Part shown: piece by piece, positions 47,201 through 55,441 of the stretch
How positions within the stretch are numbered: position 1 is the first letter of the stretch
Layout of the letters: each line of letters begins with the position of its first letter
Assembly (NCBI RefSeq): GCF_000716535.1
Contig: NZ_JNWV01000034.1
Span: forward strand, 1 to 64,000
Source of the DNA: Streptomyces flaveolus
GTDB lineage: Bacteria > Actinomycetota > Actinomycetes > Streptomycetales > Streptomycetaceae
Direction: 5' to 3'
DNA length: 64,000 bases
Translations under genes and position numbers: made by a program
Notes under the pieces: model-generated
What the model was told of the DNA's origin: nothing
Databases searched by the model: none
What the model saw: the letters and a program-made list of their open reading frames with translations, nothing else

Positions 47201-47294
47201 CCACTGTTCTCGCACTTCCCCCGTGACGCCCTGACGTCTGTGTCGTGCGCGCCTCAGGATCTCGGATCCGGCGGTCGCGTACACCTCTCGTCAC
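44287..47294 (-). pseudogene. Multi-helix membrane protein with a lipase-like hydrolase domain, frameshifted
   Basis: One gene split by a single-base frameshift. The GTG at 47294 has GGGGAG before it. The N-terminal part reads LELLVHGVGGTTPEKMLGDP, then several membrane helices, a long Gly/Pro repeat region and more helices to GLGFLLFVTWG. There the frame changes: the next frame continues [43 protein letters not shown] and the nucleophile elbow VLSGHSQGSVLAAAAAW, to a stop at 44287. The break is at four Cs (44914-44917; G on the coding strand); one more G restores a continuous protein of about 1,000 residues. Without it the catalytic domain is lost. Sequencing error cannot be excluded. Confidence 0.75.
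46071..46448. repeat. 189-bp in-frame direct repeats inside the hydrolase gene
   Basis: Two adjacent copies (46071-46259 and 46260-46448) share long identical stretches such as CGCTGGCCAAGGCGGG at 46121 and 46310. Each is built of smaller units encoding GGPE, GGGLEPA and GGSAS motifs. The period is a multiple of three, so the frame is kept. The degenerate version of the same repeat spans about 45955-46500 and adds some 180 Gly-rich residues to the protein. Confidence 0.75.
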
Positions 47295-47465
47295 GGAATC
47301 TCCCCGAACCGTGTGACGGCGGACGGGTCACGACGCGGTGGCGCAACCGGCGCCGACCCGTGAAAAGATGGGACGCCCGCGCACTGCCGGACAGATGGAA
47401 CTTCCTGGTCGGAGCCGGTGCGCCGGGCGTGTCGGACGGATGGCGGCGAAAGGACCGGAGCGTAC

Positions 47466-48299
47466 GTGAGCGAGAATCAGAACCTCCTCGCGGAGCAGCG
47501 CCGCGCCCTGATCCTGGACGAGGTCCGGCGCCGGGGCGGGGTGCGGGTCAACGAACTGACCCGCAAGCTCGGTGTCTCGGACATGACCGTGCGCCGCGAT
47601 CTGGACGCGCTGGCCCGCCAGGGCGTGCTGGAGAAGGTGCACGGCGGCGCCGTGCCGGTGGTCGAGGCGAGCACGCACGAGCCGGGGTTCGAGGCGAAGT
47701 CGGGGCTGGAGCTGACCGCCAAGGAGGACATCGCGCGCGCCGCGGCCCGGCTGGTCAGCCCGGGGGCGGCGATCGCCCTGTCCGGCGGTACGACGACGTA
47801 CGCGCTCGCGCAGCACCTGCTGGAGGTGCCCGACCTGACCGTGGTGACGAACTCGGTGCGGGTCGCGGACGTCTTCCACTCGGCACAGCGCACCTCGGGG
47901 CAGTGGCAGGGGGCGGCGACGGTGGTGCTGACCGGTGGGGTGCGCACCCCGTCGGACTCGCTGGTGGGGCCGGTGGCCGACCAGGCGATCGCCGCGCTCC
48001 ATTTCGATCTGCTCTTCCTCGGGGTGCACGGCATATCGGTGGAGGCCGGCCTGTCCACGCCGAACCTCGCGGAGGCCGAGACCAACCGGCGGCTGGTGCA
48101 TTCCGCGCGCCGGGTCGTGGTGGTCGCCGACCACACCAAGTGGGGTGTGGTGGGCCTGAGTTCGTTCGCCGCGCTGGAACAGGTGGACACGCTGGTGACC
48201 GACGCCGGACTGCCCGCCGAGGCGCGCGCGGAGATCTCCGAGCACCTGCGGGTGCTGGTGGCGGGCGAGTCCGGGGAAGAGGACGGCACAGACATCTGA
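47466..48299 (+). CDS. DeoR/GlpR-family transcriptional regulator
   Basis: A 277-residue regulator. The N-terminal helix-turn-helix reads EQRRALILDEVRRRGGVRVNELTRKLGVSDMTVRRDLDALARQGVLEKVHGGAV. The rest is the DeoR sugar-phosphate sensor (ALSGGTTTYALAQHLL, VTNSVRVAD, LTGGVRTPSDSLVGPVA, DLLFLGVHGISVEAGLST, VVVVADHTKWG). The GTG at 47466 has GGAG five bases before it. No sugar-utilisation genes are adjacent, so the target and effector are unknown. Confidence 0.93.
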   Translation: MSENQNLLAEQRRALILDEVRRRGGVRVNELTRKLGVSDMTVRRDLDALARQGVLEKVHGGAVPVVEASTHEPGFEAKSGLELTAKEDIARAAARLVSPGAAIALSGGTTTYALAQHLLEVPDLTVVTNSVRVADVFHSAQRTSGQWQGAATVVLTGGVRTPSDSLVGPVADQAIAALHFDLLFLGVHGISVEAGLSTPNLAEAETNRRLVHSARRVVVVADHTKWGVVGLSSFAALEQVDTLVTDAGLPAEARAEISEHLRVLVAGESGEEDGTDI

Positions 48300-48367
48300 G
48301 AGCCCGTCAGCTAAGGTGACGATACTCGGTCAACCGCCTGCGGGAGTGTCACGAGGGGGATTCGTCC

Positions 48368-48841
48368 ATGGCTCGTCGTCTTCGCCCGGTGGACCTCGGC
48401 TTCATCGGGACCGCGCCCGTCCGCCTGGTCTTCGCACGGAACATCTCCGCCTCGCCCGAGGAGGTCTTCCGCGCGCTCGCCGAGGACGTGCCCGGCTGGG
48501 CCGAGTGGTTCGCGGCGGTGACGCGCGCCCGGGCCACCGACGGCGGCGCCGGACGGGAGGTCCGGCTTCGGGGCGGGGCGCGGTTCGCGGAGACGGTGCT
48601 CGTCACGAAGGCGCCCGAGGTGTACGCCTACCGCGTGGACAGCACCAACGCGCCCGGGGCCCGTGCCCTGGCCGAGGAGTGGCGCCTCACGCCTCGGGGC
48701 ACGGGCACCCGGGTGCAGTGGACCTTCGCCGCTGACGGGACGGCGCCGTTCCGGTTCCTCCTCACGCTGGCCCGGGCGGGCCTGGGGCGCGCCTTCCGTG
48801 ACGCGGTGACGTCCTTGGACGGGTACGCGTCCCGGCGGTGA
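48368..48841 (+). CDS. SRPBCC-family (polyketide cyclase/START-like) protein
   Basis: A 157-residue protein with the helix-grip fold: VRLVFARNISASPEEVFRALAEDVPGWAEWFAAVTRARA, then an antiparallel sheet and a last long helix (RAGLGRAFRDAVTSLDGYA). Members bind hydrophobic ligands; many are hypothetical. GAGGGGG precedes the ATG. It ends one base from the convergent crotonase gene and follows the DeoR gene by 68 bases. Confidence 0.85.
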   Translation: MARRLRPVDLGFIGTAPVRLVFARNISASPEEVFRALAEDVPGWAEWFAAVTRARATDGGAGREVRLRGGARFAETVLVTKAPEVYAYRVDSTNAPGARALAEEWRLTPRGTGTRVQWTFAADGTAPFRFLLTLARAGLGRAFRDAVTSLDGYASRR

Positions 48842-49630
48842 TCAGTCGCCGCGGACGTGGTGCGCCTCGGACACCACCGCTGCCATGAGTTCCGCGTCCA
48901 GCGCCGAGACGTCGGCCAGGCGGGATGCGGCGGACAGCGAGTTGAGCAGAACCTTGGTGACGCGCAGTGCCGCCGGGGGGCGGCGGACGATGGGCTTGGC
49001 CCAGGCGTCGACGGCCGCGTCCAGTTCGTGAGCCGGCACGACCCTCTGCAGGATGGACAGGGAGTGGGCCTCCGCCGCGGTGAACGCCCGGCCGGTGAGG
49101 ACGAGTTCGCGGACGCGGGCGGCTCCTACCTCATTGATGAGGCGGGGCAGCAGGCCGCCCCACGCGGTGGGGAGCCCGAGGGCAAGTTCGGGCAGCCGGA
49201 AGGTCGCGTCCTCGGAGCCGACCCGCAGATCGCAGGCGAGTGCCAGGGCCATGCCCGCCCCGACGGCCTTGCCGTGGACGCGGGCGATGGTGACGGCCGG
49301 GTTCCCGGTCAGGGCGTCGCAGACGCGCCGCGCCTTGGTCCCCGACACGCGGATGCCGCTGCCGGTGGGGTCGGCGGCGAGGTGCCGGGCGAACTCGCCG
49401 CGGTCCCCGCCGAGGCTGAAGTCGGCGCCGCTTCCGGTGAGCACGAGCACGCGGACGGCCGGGTCCTGGTCCTGAAGGACCGCCAGGAGGTCGTCCAGCA
49501 GGGCGTCGGTGACGGTGTTGCCGTGCTCGGGGGTGTTGAGCTCGATGGTGAGGACCGGGCCCTCCCGGTGGGTCCGCAGGGTCTGCCGTACGGGGCCGGC
49601 CGGGAGAGCCGTCAGGGGGAGGGCGGTCAT
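48842..49630 (-). CDS. Enoyl-CoA hydratase/isomerase family protein
   Basis: A 262-residue crotonase. Core motifs: VLVLTGSGADFSLGGDRGEF (oxyanion strand, with SLGGD in place of the usual SAGAD), IARVHGKAVGAGMALALACDLRVGSEDATFRLPELALGLPTAWGGLLPRLINEVGAARVRELVLTGRAFTAAEA. The Glu of the PELALG stretch is in the catalytic region. It acts on a CoA thioester that cannot be named. It lies 82 bases after the first P450 gene on the same strand and could be part of the conservon transcript. Confidence 0.9.
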   Translation of the reverse strand: MTALPLTALPAGPVRQTLRTHREGPVLTIELNTPEHGNTVTDALLDDLLAVLQDQDPAVRVLVLTGSGADFSLGGDRGEFARHLAADPTGSGIRVSGTKARRVCDALTGNPAVTIARVHGKAVGAGMALALACDLRVGSEDATFRLPELALGLPTAWGGLLPRLINEVGAARVRELVLTGRAFTAAEAHSLSILQRVVPAHELDAAVDAWAKPIVRRPPAALRVTKVLLNSLSAASRLADVSALDAELMAAVVSEAHHVRGD

Positions 49631-49712
49631 GTCGTCGCTTTCGGGGGAGTCAAGTCGTCGTCGCTTCGGGGCGGATCGTGTCGTCAGGTGCGGAAAGGAC
49701 GCCTCCGGGGGG

Positions 49713-50975
49713 TCACGCCGTCACCGTCAGGGAGGTGACGCGCCGGAAGACCATCCGGCTCGCGTACGTCGGGGCCGCGGTCGGCCGCAAGGTGGGGAAT
49801 CGTTCCAGCAGCTCACTGAGCAGCAGGCGGGCCTCCAGACGGGCCAGGCCCATGCCGAGGCAGTAGTGGGCCCCGCCGCCGAAGGTGAGATGGGCGCCCT
49901 TGCGGCGGATGTCGAACTCGTGCGGGTTCTCGTTGCGGCGCGGGTCGTGGTTGGCGGCGCCGTAGAGGACGTGGACGGTGGTGTCCCTCGCGATGGGGAC
50001 GCCGGCGAGGACGGTGTCGTCGGCGGCGTACCGGGAGTTGAGGTGGATCGGCGGGTCGTAGCGCAGCACCTCGTCGATCGCGTCGTCGATGTGTTCGGGG
50101 TGCCGGCGCAGCCAGTCGGCCCGGGCCGGATCCCGGGTGAGGAACCAGACGGCGTTGGTCAGCAGCGTCGCGGTGGTCTCCAGGGACGCGATGGTGATGA
50201 ACATCGTCAGGTCGTAGAGCGTCTGGTCCGCCGCCGCGCGGTCGTCGGGGTACTGGGCGTCCCAGTAGCGGATCCAGCCGGAGAGGACATCGTTGCCAAG
50301 GTGGCGGCGCCGGTCTGCGATCAGGCGGGTGAAGTAGGCCCTCATCTCCAGGGTGGCCTGGGCGGAGACGGCCAGTTCGCTCTTGGTGGGCAGGAGTTCC
50401 TGGGCGTGGACCTGCCGGTGGGTGAAGTCCAGGATCCGCGGGTAGTGCTCGGCCGGGATGGCGAGCCACTGGCCGACGGTGTGGATCGGGAGCCGGTCGC
50501 CGACCGTGTCGACGAAGTCGGCCTCGCCGTGGGTGCGCAGCCGTAAGGCGAGGCGGTCCAGGAGCCGGGTGACGTGGCCGGCGATCCGGGGCCGCATGGC
50601 CTCCAGGGTGCCGCGGTCGAAGAGGTTGCCCAGAGCGCGCCGTTGGAAGGTGTGCACGGGCGGGTTGAGGCGGGAGAGAGTCCGTGTCATCTCCCGTGTC
50701 GCCGGCTGCCGCCAGCGCGTCGGGTCGGGCTGGCGCTCCTGCCAGTCGAAGTCGGGGACGAGCCAGTTCCTGCCGCGCAGGACCTGGCTGCACGCCTCGA
50801 ATCCGGTCACGAAGTAGCCGCCCCAGGGCGCGGGCACCACATCGCCGAGTGCGCGCAGTTCGTCCCAGACGGGGAGGGGGTCGGCCAGTCCTTCGCCGGA
50901 CCTCAGACGACGAAGGAGGGGGATGACGACTCGGCGGTCGGGGGTGGTACCGCGTATGACGCCAACGGCGGTCAC
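49713..50975 (-). CDS. Cytochrome P450
   Basis: A 420-residue bacterial class I P450. The heme loop FGGGAHYCLGMGLARLE supplies the Cys thiolate. The ExxR motif is in DEVLRYDPPI. The I-helix reads ITIASLETTATLL, with Ser where the oxygen-binding Gly usually is. The GTG at 50975 has GAGGAGC five bases before it. It follows the CYP157-like gene by 104 bases at the end of the conservon. P450 pairs at the end of conservons are common in Streptomyces and may act in development or a small signal's synthesis; its substrate is unknown. Confidence 0.92.
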   Translation of the reverse strand: MTAVGVIRGTTPDRRVVIPLLRRLRSGEGLADPLPVWDELRALGDVVPAPWGGYFVTGFEACSQVLRGRNWLVPDFDWQERQPDPTRWRQPATREMTRTLSRLNPPVHTFQRRALGNLFDRGTLEAMRPRIAGHVTRLLDRLALRLRTHGEADFVDTVGDRLPIHTVGQWLAIPAEHYPRILDFTHRQVHAQELLPTKSELAVSAQATLEMRAYFTRLIADRRRHLGNDVLSGWIRYWDAQYPDDRAAADQTLYDLTMFITIASLETTATLLTNAVWFLTRDPARADWLRRHPEHIDDAIDEVLRYDPPIHLNSRYAADDTVLAGVPIARDTTVHVLYGAANHDPRRNENPHEFDIRRKGAHLTFGGGAHYCLGMGLARLEARLLLSELLERFPTLRPTAAPTYASRMVFRRVTSLTVTA

Positions 50976-51079
50976 GCGAAGCTCCTCTGTGGCTGGGCGC
51001 TACCGTTACCGCCGGAACCTACCCTTCCCCTCTCCTTCGTCATGCGCCTGACAGTGTTGCTCCTGTCACATGCCGCACA

Positions 51080-52438
51080 TCAGACCCGGAAAATGTCCAG
51101 GAAACTGCTCCAGAATCCCTTCTTCCGGGCCGGTTCCTGGCGGCCGGCGGAAGCGATGGAGGCCGGAGCCGTGGGCAGCGGCTGCTCCCCGCCGGCGGAG
51201 ACGGTCCGGTTCTGGAGGGCGGAGACCATGCGGGTGGCCGGGGTCGGGCTGAAGGCCACGGGCAGCGCGACCAAGGCCCGGTGGAACGGCCCCGGCCGCC
51301 ATTCCAGTTCCTTCTCGGGAACGGCCAGCGTGAGGTCGGGCAGGGCGTTGAGGATCTTCTCGATCGCGGTGATGGCGATGACCTGCGCCGGGTCCTTGGC
51401 CGGGCAGGCGTGCGGACCGGCTCCCCAGGCCAGGTGGGCTCCCTTGCCGTGCTTCCGGCGGGCCTCGGCCAGCGCGGGATCGCTGTTGGCCGCGGCGAAG
51501 CTGATGACGACCGGCGTGTTGGCCTCGGCCACCACTCCCCCGAGGTCCACGTCCTGCACCGGGTAGTGGGTGGCGTAGTTGGCGATGGGCGTCTGGTTCC
51601 ACAGCACGTCGTCGATGGCCTCCCCGACCAGCAGCCCGGAGTCGCGCCCGCTGGTGTCGGGCGACAGCAGCAGGAGCAGGGCGTTGCCGATGAGGTTGCG
51701 CTCGGGTTCCACGCCGGCGCCCATCAGCATGACGAGCTGGTCCTTGAGTTCCTCGTCGGTGAGCCCGGCGGGGTGCTGGATCAGCCAGGAGGTGACGTCG
51801 TCGCCGGGCCGGCGGCGCTTGAGGGCGATCAGCTCCATCAGGCAGGCGTTGAGTTCCTCGTTGGCGCGCAGGGCGTCCTTGCCGTCGAAGATCGCCGACA
51901 TGGCACTGGTGAGGGTGTCGCCGATGTCCGCCGGGCAGCCGAAGAGCTTGTTGAACAGCAGCAGCGGCAGCAGCTTGGCGTAGTCGTTGAGGAGGTCGGC
52001 CCGGCCTCGCTCGCTGAACTGGTCGATGAGGTAGTCGGCGATGGGCTCGACGTCACGGCGGATGCGGGTGATGTTGAGCCGGGCCAGGCTGTCCGTGACG
52101 GCCTTGCGCAGCCGCAGGTGCACGGCGCCGTCGGTGAACAGGCAGTTGGGCCGGTACGCCATCATCGGCAGCACCGGGCTGTCCAGCCCGATACGCCCTT
52201 CGTTGAGTGCCTTCCACCGGCGGGCGTCCCGGGCGAAGAGCGTGGAGTTCTGCAGCACGCGCAGCGCCATCTCGTGGCCGACGACCAGGGTGGCGTCGAC
52301 GCCGGGGGCGAGTTCGACCGGTCCGGCCGGAGCGTGGGCGCGCAGCCGGTCGTAGACCAGGTGCGGGTCGGCGGCGAACGCCGCGTCGTGCATGGGGCAT
52401 CTGGCGCCGGCGGGGGCGGGGGCTGACTGGCGGTCCAT
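51080..52438 (-). CDS. CYP157-like cytochrome P450 without the ExxR arginine
   Basis: A 452-residue P450 homologue. The heme loop is AWGAGPHACPAKDPAQ, with the Cys ligand followed by Pro-Ala instead of x-Gly. The K-helix, normally ExxR, reads EAIDDVLWNQTPI, so Trp stands at the Arg position, as reported for the CYP157 family (EQSLW). The I-helix is MGAGVEPERNLIGN. A tail of about 60 residues, ending WSSFLDIFRV, extends past the P450 fold. It lies between the conservon GTPase and the second P450 on the same strand. It may be a low-activity or partner-type P450. Confidence 0.9.
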   Translation of the reverse strand: MDRQSAPAPAGARCPMHDAAFAADPHLVYDRLRAHAPAGPVELAPGVDATLVVGHEMALRVLQNSTLFARDARRWKALNEGRIGLDSPVLPMMAYRPNCLFTDGAVHLRLRKAVTDSLARLNITRIRRDVEPIADYLIDQFSERGRADLLNDYAKLLPLLLFNKLFGCPADIGDTLTSAMSAIFDGKDALRANEELNACLMELIALKRRRPGDDVTSWLIQHPAGLTDEELKDQLVMLMGAGVEPERNLIGNALLLLLSPDTSGRDSGLLVGEAIDDVLWNQTPIANYATHYPVQDVDLGGVVAEANTPVVISFAAANSDPALAEARRKHGKGAHLAWGAGPHACPAKDPAQVIAITAIEKILNALPDLTLAVPEKELEWRPGPFHRALVALPVAFSPTPATRMVSALQNRTVSAGGEQPLPTAPASIASAGRQEPARKKGFWSSFLDIFRV

Positions 52439-52453
52439 GAAGTTCCTTCTGCT

Positions 52454-52625
52454 GGCTCCGGGCCGAGGGTCCGGGCGGATGGTTCCGGACCGGGGCCGGG
52501 GGTCGGGTCCGGGCCGGAGACCGAGGACGGTTCCGGACCGGGGGCCCGGCGTGGGTCCGGGTCCGGGCCCGGGCCGAGGGTCCGGGGCGGAGGCCGGGGG
52601 TCGGGTCCGGGCCGGGGATCGGGGG
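52454..52625. repeat. GGTCCGGGC low-complexity repeat between conservon and P450
   Basis: Short words GGTCCGGGC, GGTTCCGGACC and CCGGGGGTCGGG recur many times in 170 bases. The region separates the GTPase gene from the P450 gene, encodes nothing recognisable, and could form strong secondary structure that reduces read-through. The first 175 bases of the window have a similar composition but are coding there. Confidence 0.6.
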
Positions 52626-52657
52626 ATGGGGGTGTCAGGCGACCGCGGACGGTCGTG

Positions 52658-53260
52658 TCAGGCGGCTCGGGTGAGCAGGTGACGCACGAGCGCGATCAGC
52701 GCGAGGGCGGAGGACTGCCGGTCGCGGGCGTCGCAGTAGACGACGGGGGTGTCCGGCAGCAGGTCGAGGGCCTCGCGCACCTCCGCCTCCTCGTACACCT
52801 TGCCCGCCTCGAAGCTGTTGACCGCGATGGCGTACTCCAGGCCGTACCGCTCGACGAGGTCGATGACGGGGAACGTCTCCTCCAGCCGGGCGGGGTCGAC
52901 CAGGAGCAGTGCTCCCAGCGCCCCGCGGGCCATGTCCTCCCACAGCTGCATGAAGCGCTGCTGTCCGGGGGTGCCGAACAGGTACAGCACGAGGTCGTCG
53001 CTGAGCGTGAGCCGGCCGAAGTCCAGGGCCACGGTGGTGGTGGTCTTGTCGGTCACGCCCCTGAGGTCGTCCACGTGGAGCGACGCCTGCGTCATCTTCT
53101 CCTCGGTGCGCAGCGGGGTGATCTCCGACAGGGAGCCGATGAAGGTCGTCTTGCCCACGGCGAAATGCCCGACGACCAGGATCTTCGCAGCGTTGGTCAC
53201 CGCGCTGGAGACGTAGATGGAGCCGGGGGCCGTCTCAGCCGATGAGGGATTGGAGTCCAT
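52658..53260 (-). CDS. Conservon GTPase (CvnD-type)
   Basis: A 200-residue small GTPase of the conservon ATP/GTP-binding family. G1 is VVGHFAVGKTTF, G3 is LFGTPGQQRF, G4 is VNSF instead of NKxD as usual for the group, and G5 is YCDARD. It works with the roadblock, DUF742 and kinase-like proteins in a membrane-associated complex resembling eukaryotic G-protein systems. The start at 53260 overlaps the DUF742 gene by 26 bases. Confidence 0.94.
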   Translation of the reverse strand: MDSNPSSAETAPGSIYVSSAVTNAAKILVVGHFAVGKTTFIGSLSEITPLRTEEKMTQASLHVDDLRGVTDKTTTTVALDFGRLTLSDDLVLYLFGTPGQQRFMQLWEDMARGALGALLLVDPARLEETFPVIDLVERYGLEYAIAVNSFEAGKVYEEAEVREALDLLPDTPVVYCDARDRQSSALALIALVRHLLTRAA

Positions 53261-53609
53261 TCAGAACCTTTTCCAGGGTCGCTCTGTCAACGTTCTGAGC
53301 CCGGGGCGGCTCGGCGCGGCGCAGGAGGTGTCCCTGCTCGAATAAATCGGTCAGCAGCAGCCGGGCCACCCCCACCGGCAGTCCCAGGTGGCCGGCCACT
53401 TCGGCGACGGACAGATAGCCGCCCGCGCACAGCTTCCAGATCGCCATCACCTCGGGGCCGGCTCCCAGCGGCGGTGTCCGGTCGGGAGCCAGGGTGACCA
53501 GGGTGTGCAGCGCCAGGTCGTCCGAGTCCGGCAGCGTACGGCCGCCGGTGATGACGTAGGAGCGGACGAAGTCGCTGGTGACGGAGGCTTCCTCGTCGGG
53601 GGTCGTCAT
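53235..53609 (-). CDS. DUF742 conservon protein (CvnC-type)
   Basis: A 124-residue winged-helix-like protein: VRSYVITGGRTLP, LVTLAPD, ELCAG-like KLCAGGYLSVAEVAGHLGLPVGVARLLLTDLFEQGHLLRRAEPP, ending LEKVLNGLQSLIG. DUF742 proteins are found only in conservons and are thought to bridge the GTPase and the membrane kinase-like protein. Its ATG overlaps the roadblock stop by four bases. Confidence 0.93.
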   Translation of the reverse strand: MTTPDEEASVTSDFVRSYVITGGRTLPDSDDLALHTLVTLAPDRTPPLGAGPEVMAIWKLCAGGYLSVAEVAGHLGLPVGVARLLLTDLFEQGHLLRRAEPPRAQNVDRATLEKVLNGLQSLIG

Positions 53610-54007
53610 GCGCCGGCACCGTTGTCCGAGCGGGGCGCCACACTCATCGCCTTGCTCAGGCCCGCGACCGTCTTCTGCATGCGGAAGGACATGGCCTCCA
53701 TGTCGACGTCCAGCGCGGCGGAGACGGCGAGGTACGAGCCCTGGCCGGCGGCGATCAGGAAGATCCAGCCGCCGTCGTACTCCAGCAGCGTCTGCTTCCA
53801 GATCCCGTGTCCCGCTCCCACGAAACCGGCGACGGCCCGGCTCAGCGACTGCATGGAGCTCATCGCGGCGGCGTTCGTCTCGGCGTCGTCCCGCCCGATG
53901 TCGTCCGAGCGCTGCAGCAGCAGGCCGTCGCCCGAGACGAGGATCGCGTGCCGGGCTCCACGGACCTCGAGCACGTCGTTCAGCACCCAGGACAGGTCGA
54001 TGTTCAC
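53606..54007 (-). CDS. Roadblock/LC7 conservon protein (CvnB-type)
   Basis: A 133-residue roadblock/LC7 protein: LSWVLNDVLEVRGARHAILVSGDGLLLQRSDDIGRDDAETNAAAMSSMQSLSRAVAGF and GWIFLIAAGQGSYLAVSAALDVDMEAMSFRMQKTV. Such proteins regulate the partner GTPase as GAP- or scaffold-like modules. It overlaps the kinase-like gene by four bases and is translationally coupled to it. Confidence 0.95.
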   Translation of the reverse strand: MNIDLSWVLNDVLEVRGARHAILVSGDGLLLQRSDDIGRDDAETNAAAMSSMQSLSRAVAGFVGAGHGIWKQTLLEYDGGWIFLIAAGQGSYLAVSAALDVDMEAMSFRMQKTVAGLSKAMSVAPRSDNGAGA

Positions 54008-55206
54008 TTGTTGTCAGGTCCTTCCGTGGTGTTCGTGGTGCGCCCAAGCTGTGTTCCACGCGCGAACGCCCCGAGCCGCGACGCCGTCACCTCGCTGGCC
54101 GGCTCGGACGTTCCTTCCTGACCGGCGGCGTCGAGCGCCGGGACCACCGTGACGGGGCCGTTGCGCCGCCGGCGTTTGGGCAGACCTCCCGTGGTCGTCC
54201 CCACCACGTGGGTGGGGCCCACGACCGGGACCGGCGCCAGCCGCTGGGGGGCCGCCTCCGGGCCCGTGGTGTCCTGGGCGTCGGCCGCGGGGGCGGGCGC
54301 GTCGGCCGCGAGGAGACTTTCGGGCACACGAATCACTGCACGCACTCCGCCGTAGGGGGACACGGAACCGACGGAGACGGCGAAGCCGTAGCGGGCGGCG
54401 AGCATGCCGCACACGGCGAAGCCGAACCGCGGCGGATCGCCGAGACCGGTGATGTCGACGGGACCGTCGACCGAGAGCAGGGCCGCGGCCCGGTCCTTGG
54501 TCTCCTGGTCCATGCCGAGGCCGGCGTCGTCGACGATGAAGCACACACCGGTCGGTACGGTCTGGATGTTGACCTCGACCGGGGTGCCGGGCGCGCTGTA
54601 GTTCGTCGCGTTGTCCAGCAGCTCGGCCAGCACGACGGCCACCGGCTCGACCGCCTTGCCGACGAGGGAGACGTTCACCTGCGAGTGGACGCTGACCCGG
54701 TTGAAGTCCTTGATCCGGCCCTGGGCGCTGCGGGCCACGTCGTAGACCGTGGCGGCACCCTCGCGCCGGCCCAGCCAGCCGCCGCACAGCACGGAGATGC
54801 CCTTGGCGCGGCGGCCGAACTGGCTGCCGGTGTGGTCGACCGTCATCAGGTCGGCCAGGACCTCCGTGGTGTCGCCGTACTTCTTCAACAGGCTGTCGAG
54901 GAGTACCTGCTGCTCCTCGGCGAGCGACTGGAGCGTTCCCATCGCGGACTTCAGCACCGCCTTGGTCGCCGCCTCCGCGTCCGCCCGGACGTCCGCGAGG
55001 TCGCGCTGGTGCTGGGCGCTCAGCGTGGCGATGTGCGCGTGGAGTTCCCCGACATCGCCGCGGGCCTCCCCGAGTCCGGCCTCCAGGTCCTTCTTCGTTC
55101 TTCGGAGCGCCATGTTGGTTCTCCGGGCCCGCATCACCGCGACGACCGCAGCGACGAGCACCACCAGCAAGATCCACAACAGTGGATCCTGAGTCAATGA
55201 CGTCAT
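54004..55206 (-). CDS. Conservon sensor kinase-like protein (CvnA-type)
   Basis: A 400-residue protein. One N-terminal membrane helix (LLWILLVVLVAAVVAVM) is followed by a coiled coil (residues 25-90), a segment with SLLKKYGDTTEVLADLMTVDH, and a HATPase-like domain (LAELLDNATNYSAPGTPVEVNI, DDAGLGM, FGFAVCGMLAARYGFAVSVGSV). A disordered, Pro/Ala-rich tail ends it. The classical phospho-acceptor His is not evident; CvnA proteins are histidine-kinase-like without a clear response regulator. The ATG at 55206 has GAAGAGAG upstream. First gene of the conservon. Confidence 0.93.
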   Translation of the reverse strand: MTSLTQDPLLWILLVVLVAAVVAVMRARRTNMALRRTKKDLEAGLGEARGDVGELHAHIATLSAQHQRDLADVRADAEAATKAVLKSAMGTLQSLAEEQQVLLDSLLKKYGDTTEVLADLMTVDHTGSQFGRRAKGISVLCGGWLGRREGAATVYDVARSAQGRIKDFNRVSVHSQVNVSLVGKAVEPVAVVLAELLDNATNYSAPGTPVEVNIQTVPTGVCFIVDDAGLGMDQETKDRAAALLSVDGPVDITGLGDPPRFGFAVCGMLAARYGFAVSVGSVSPYGGVRAVIRVPESLLAADAPAPAADAQDTTGPEAAPQRLAPVPVVGPTHVVGTTTGGLPKRRRRNGPVTVVPALDAAGQEGTSEPASEVTASRLGAFARGTQLGRTTNTTEGPDNK

Positions 55207-55441
55207 GAGACTCTCTTCAAGTCGCATCGCGCCGGGAACGTGAACAGCGCGACGGTGCCTTCGAGACTGTCCCCCAGACGCGTTCATGACACGCCGTCAG
55301 TCCACTGAAAAGTGGGATGATCTTATCAGTTGCTTAGGTGCAACCGGCTTGCCCGGGGCTCCAATTGAGACGTCACCAAACCCTCACAGCCCGGCCACCA
55401 GCCTGTCGCACGGCGACCGCCCGGGGATGGGAGGGGGCGGC

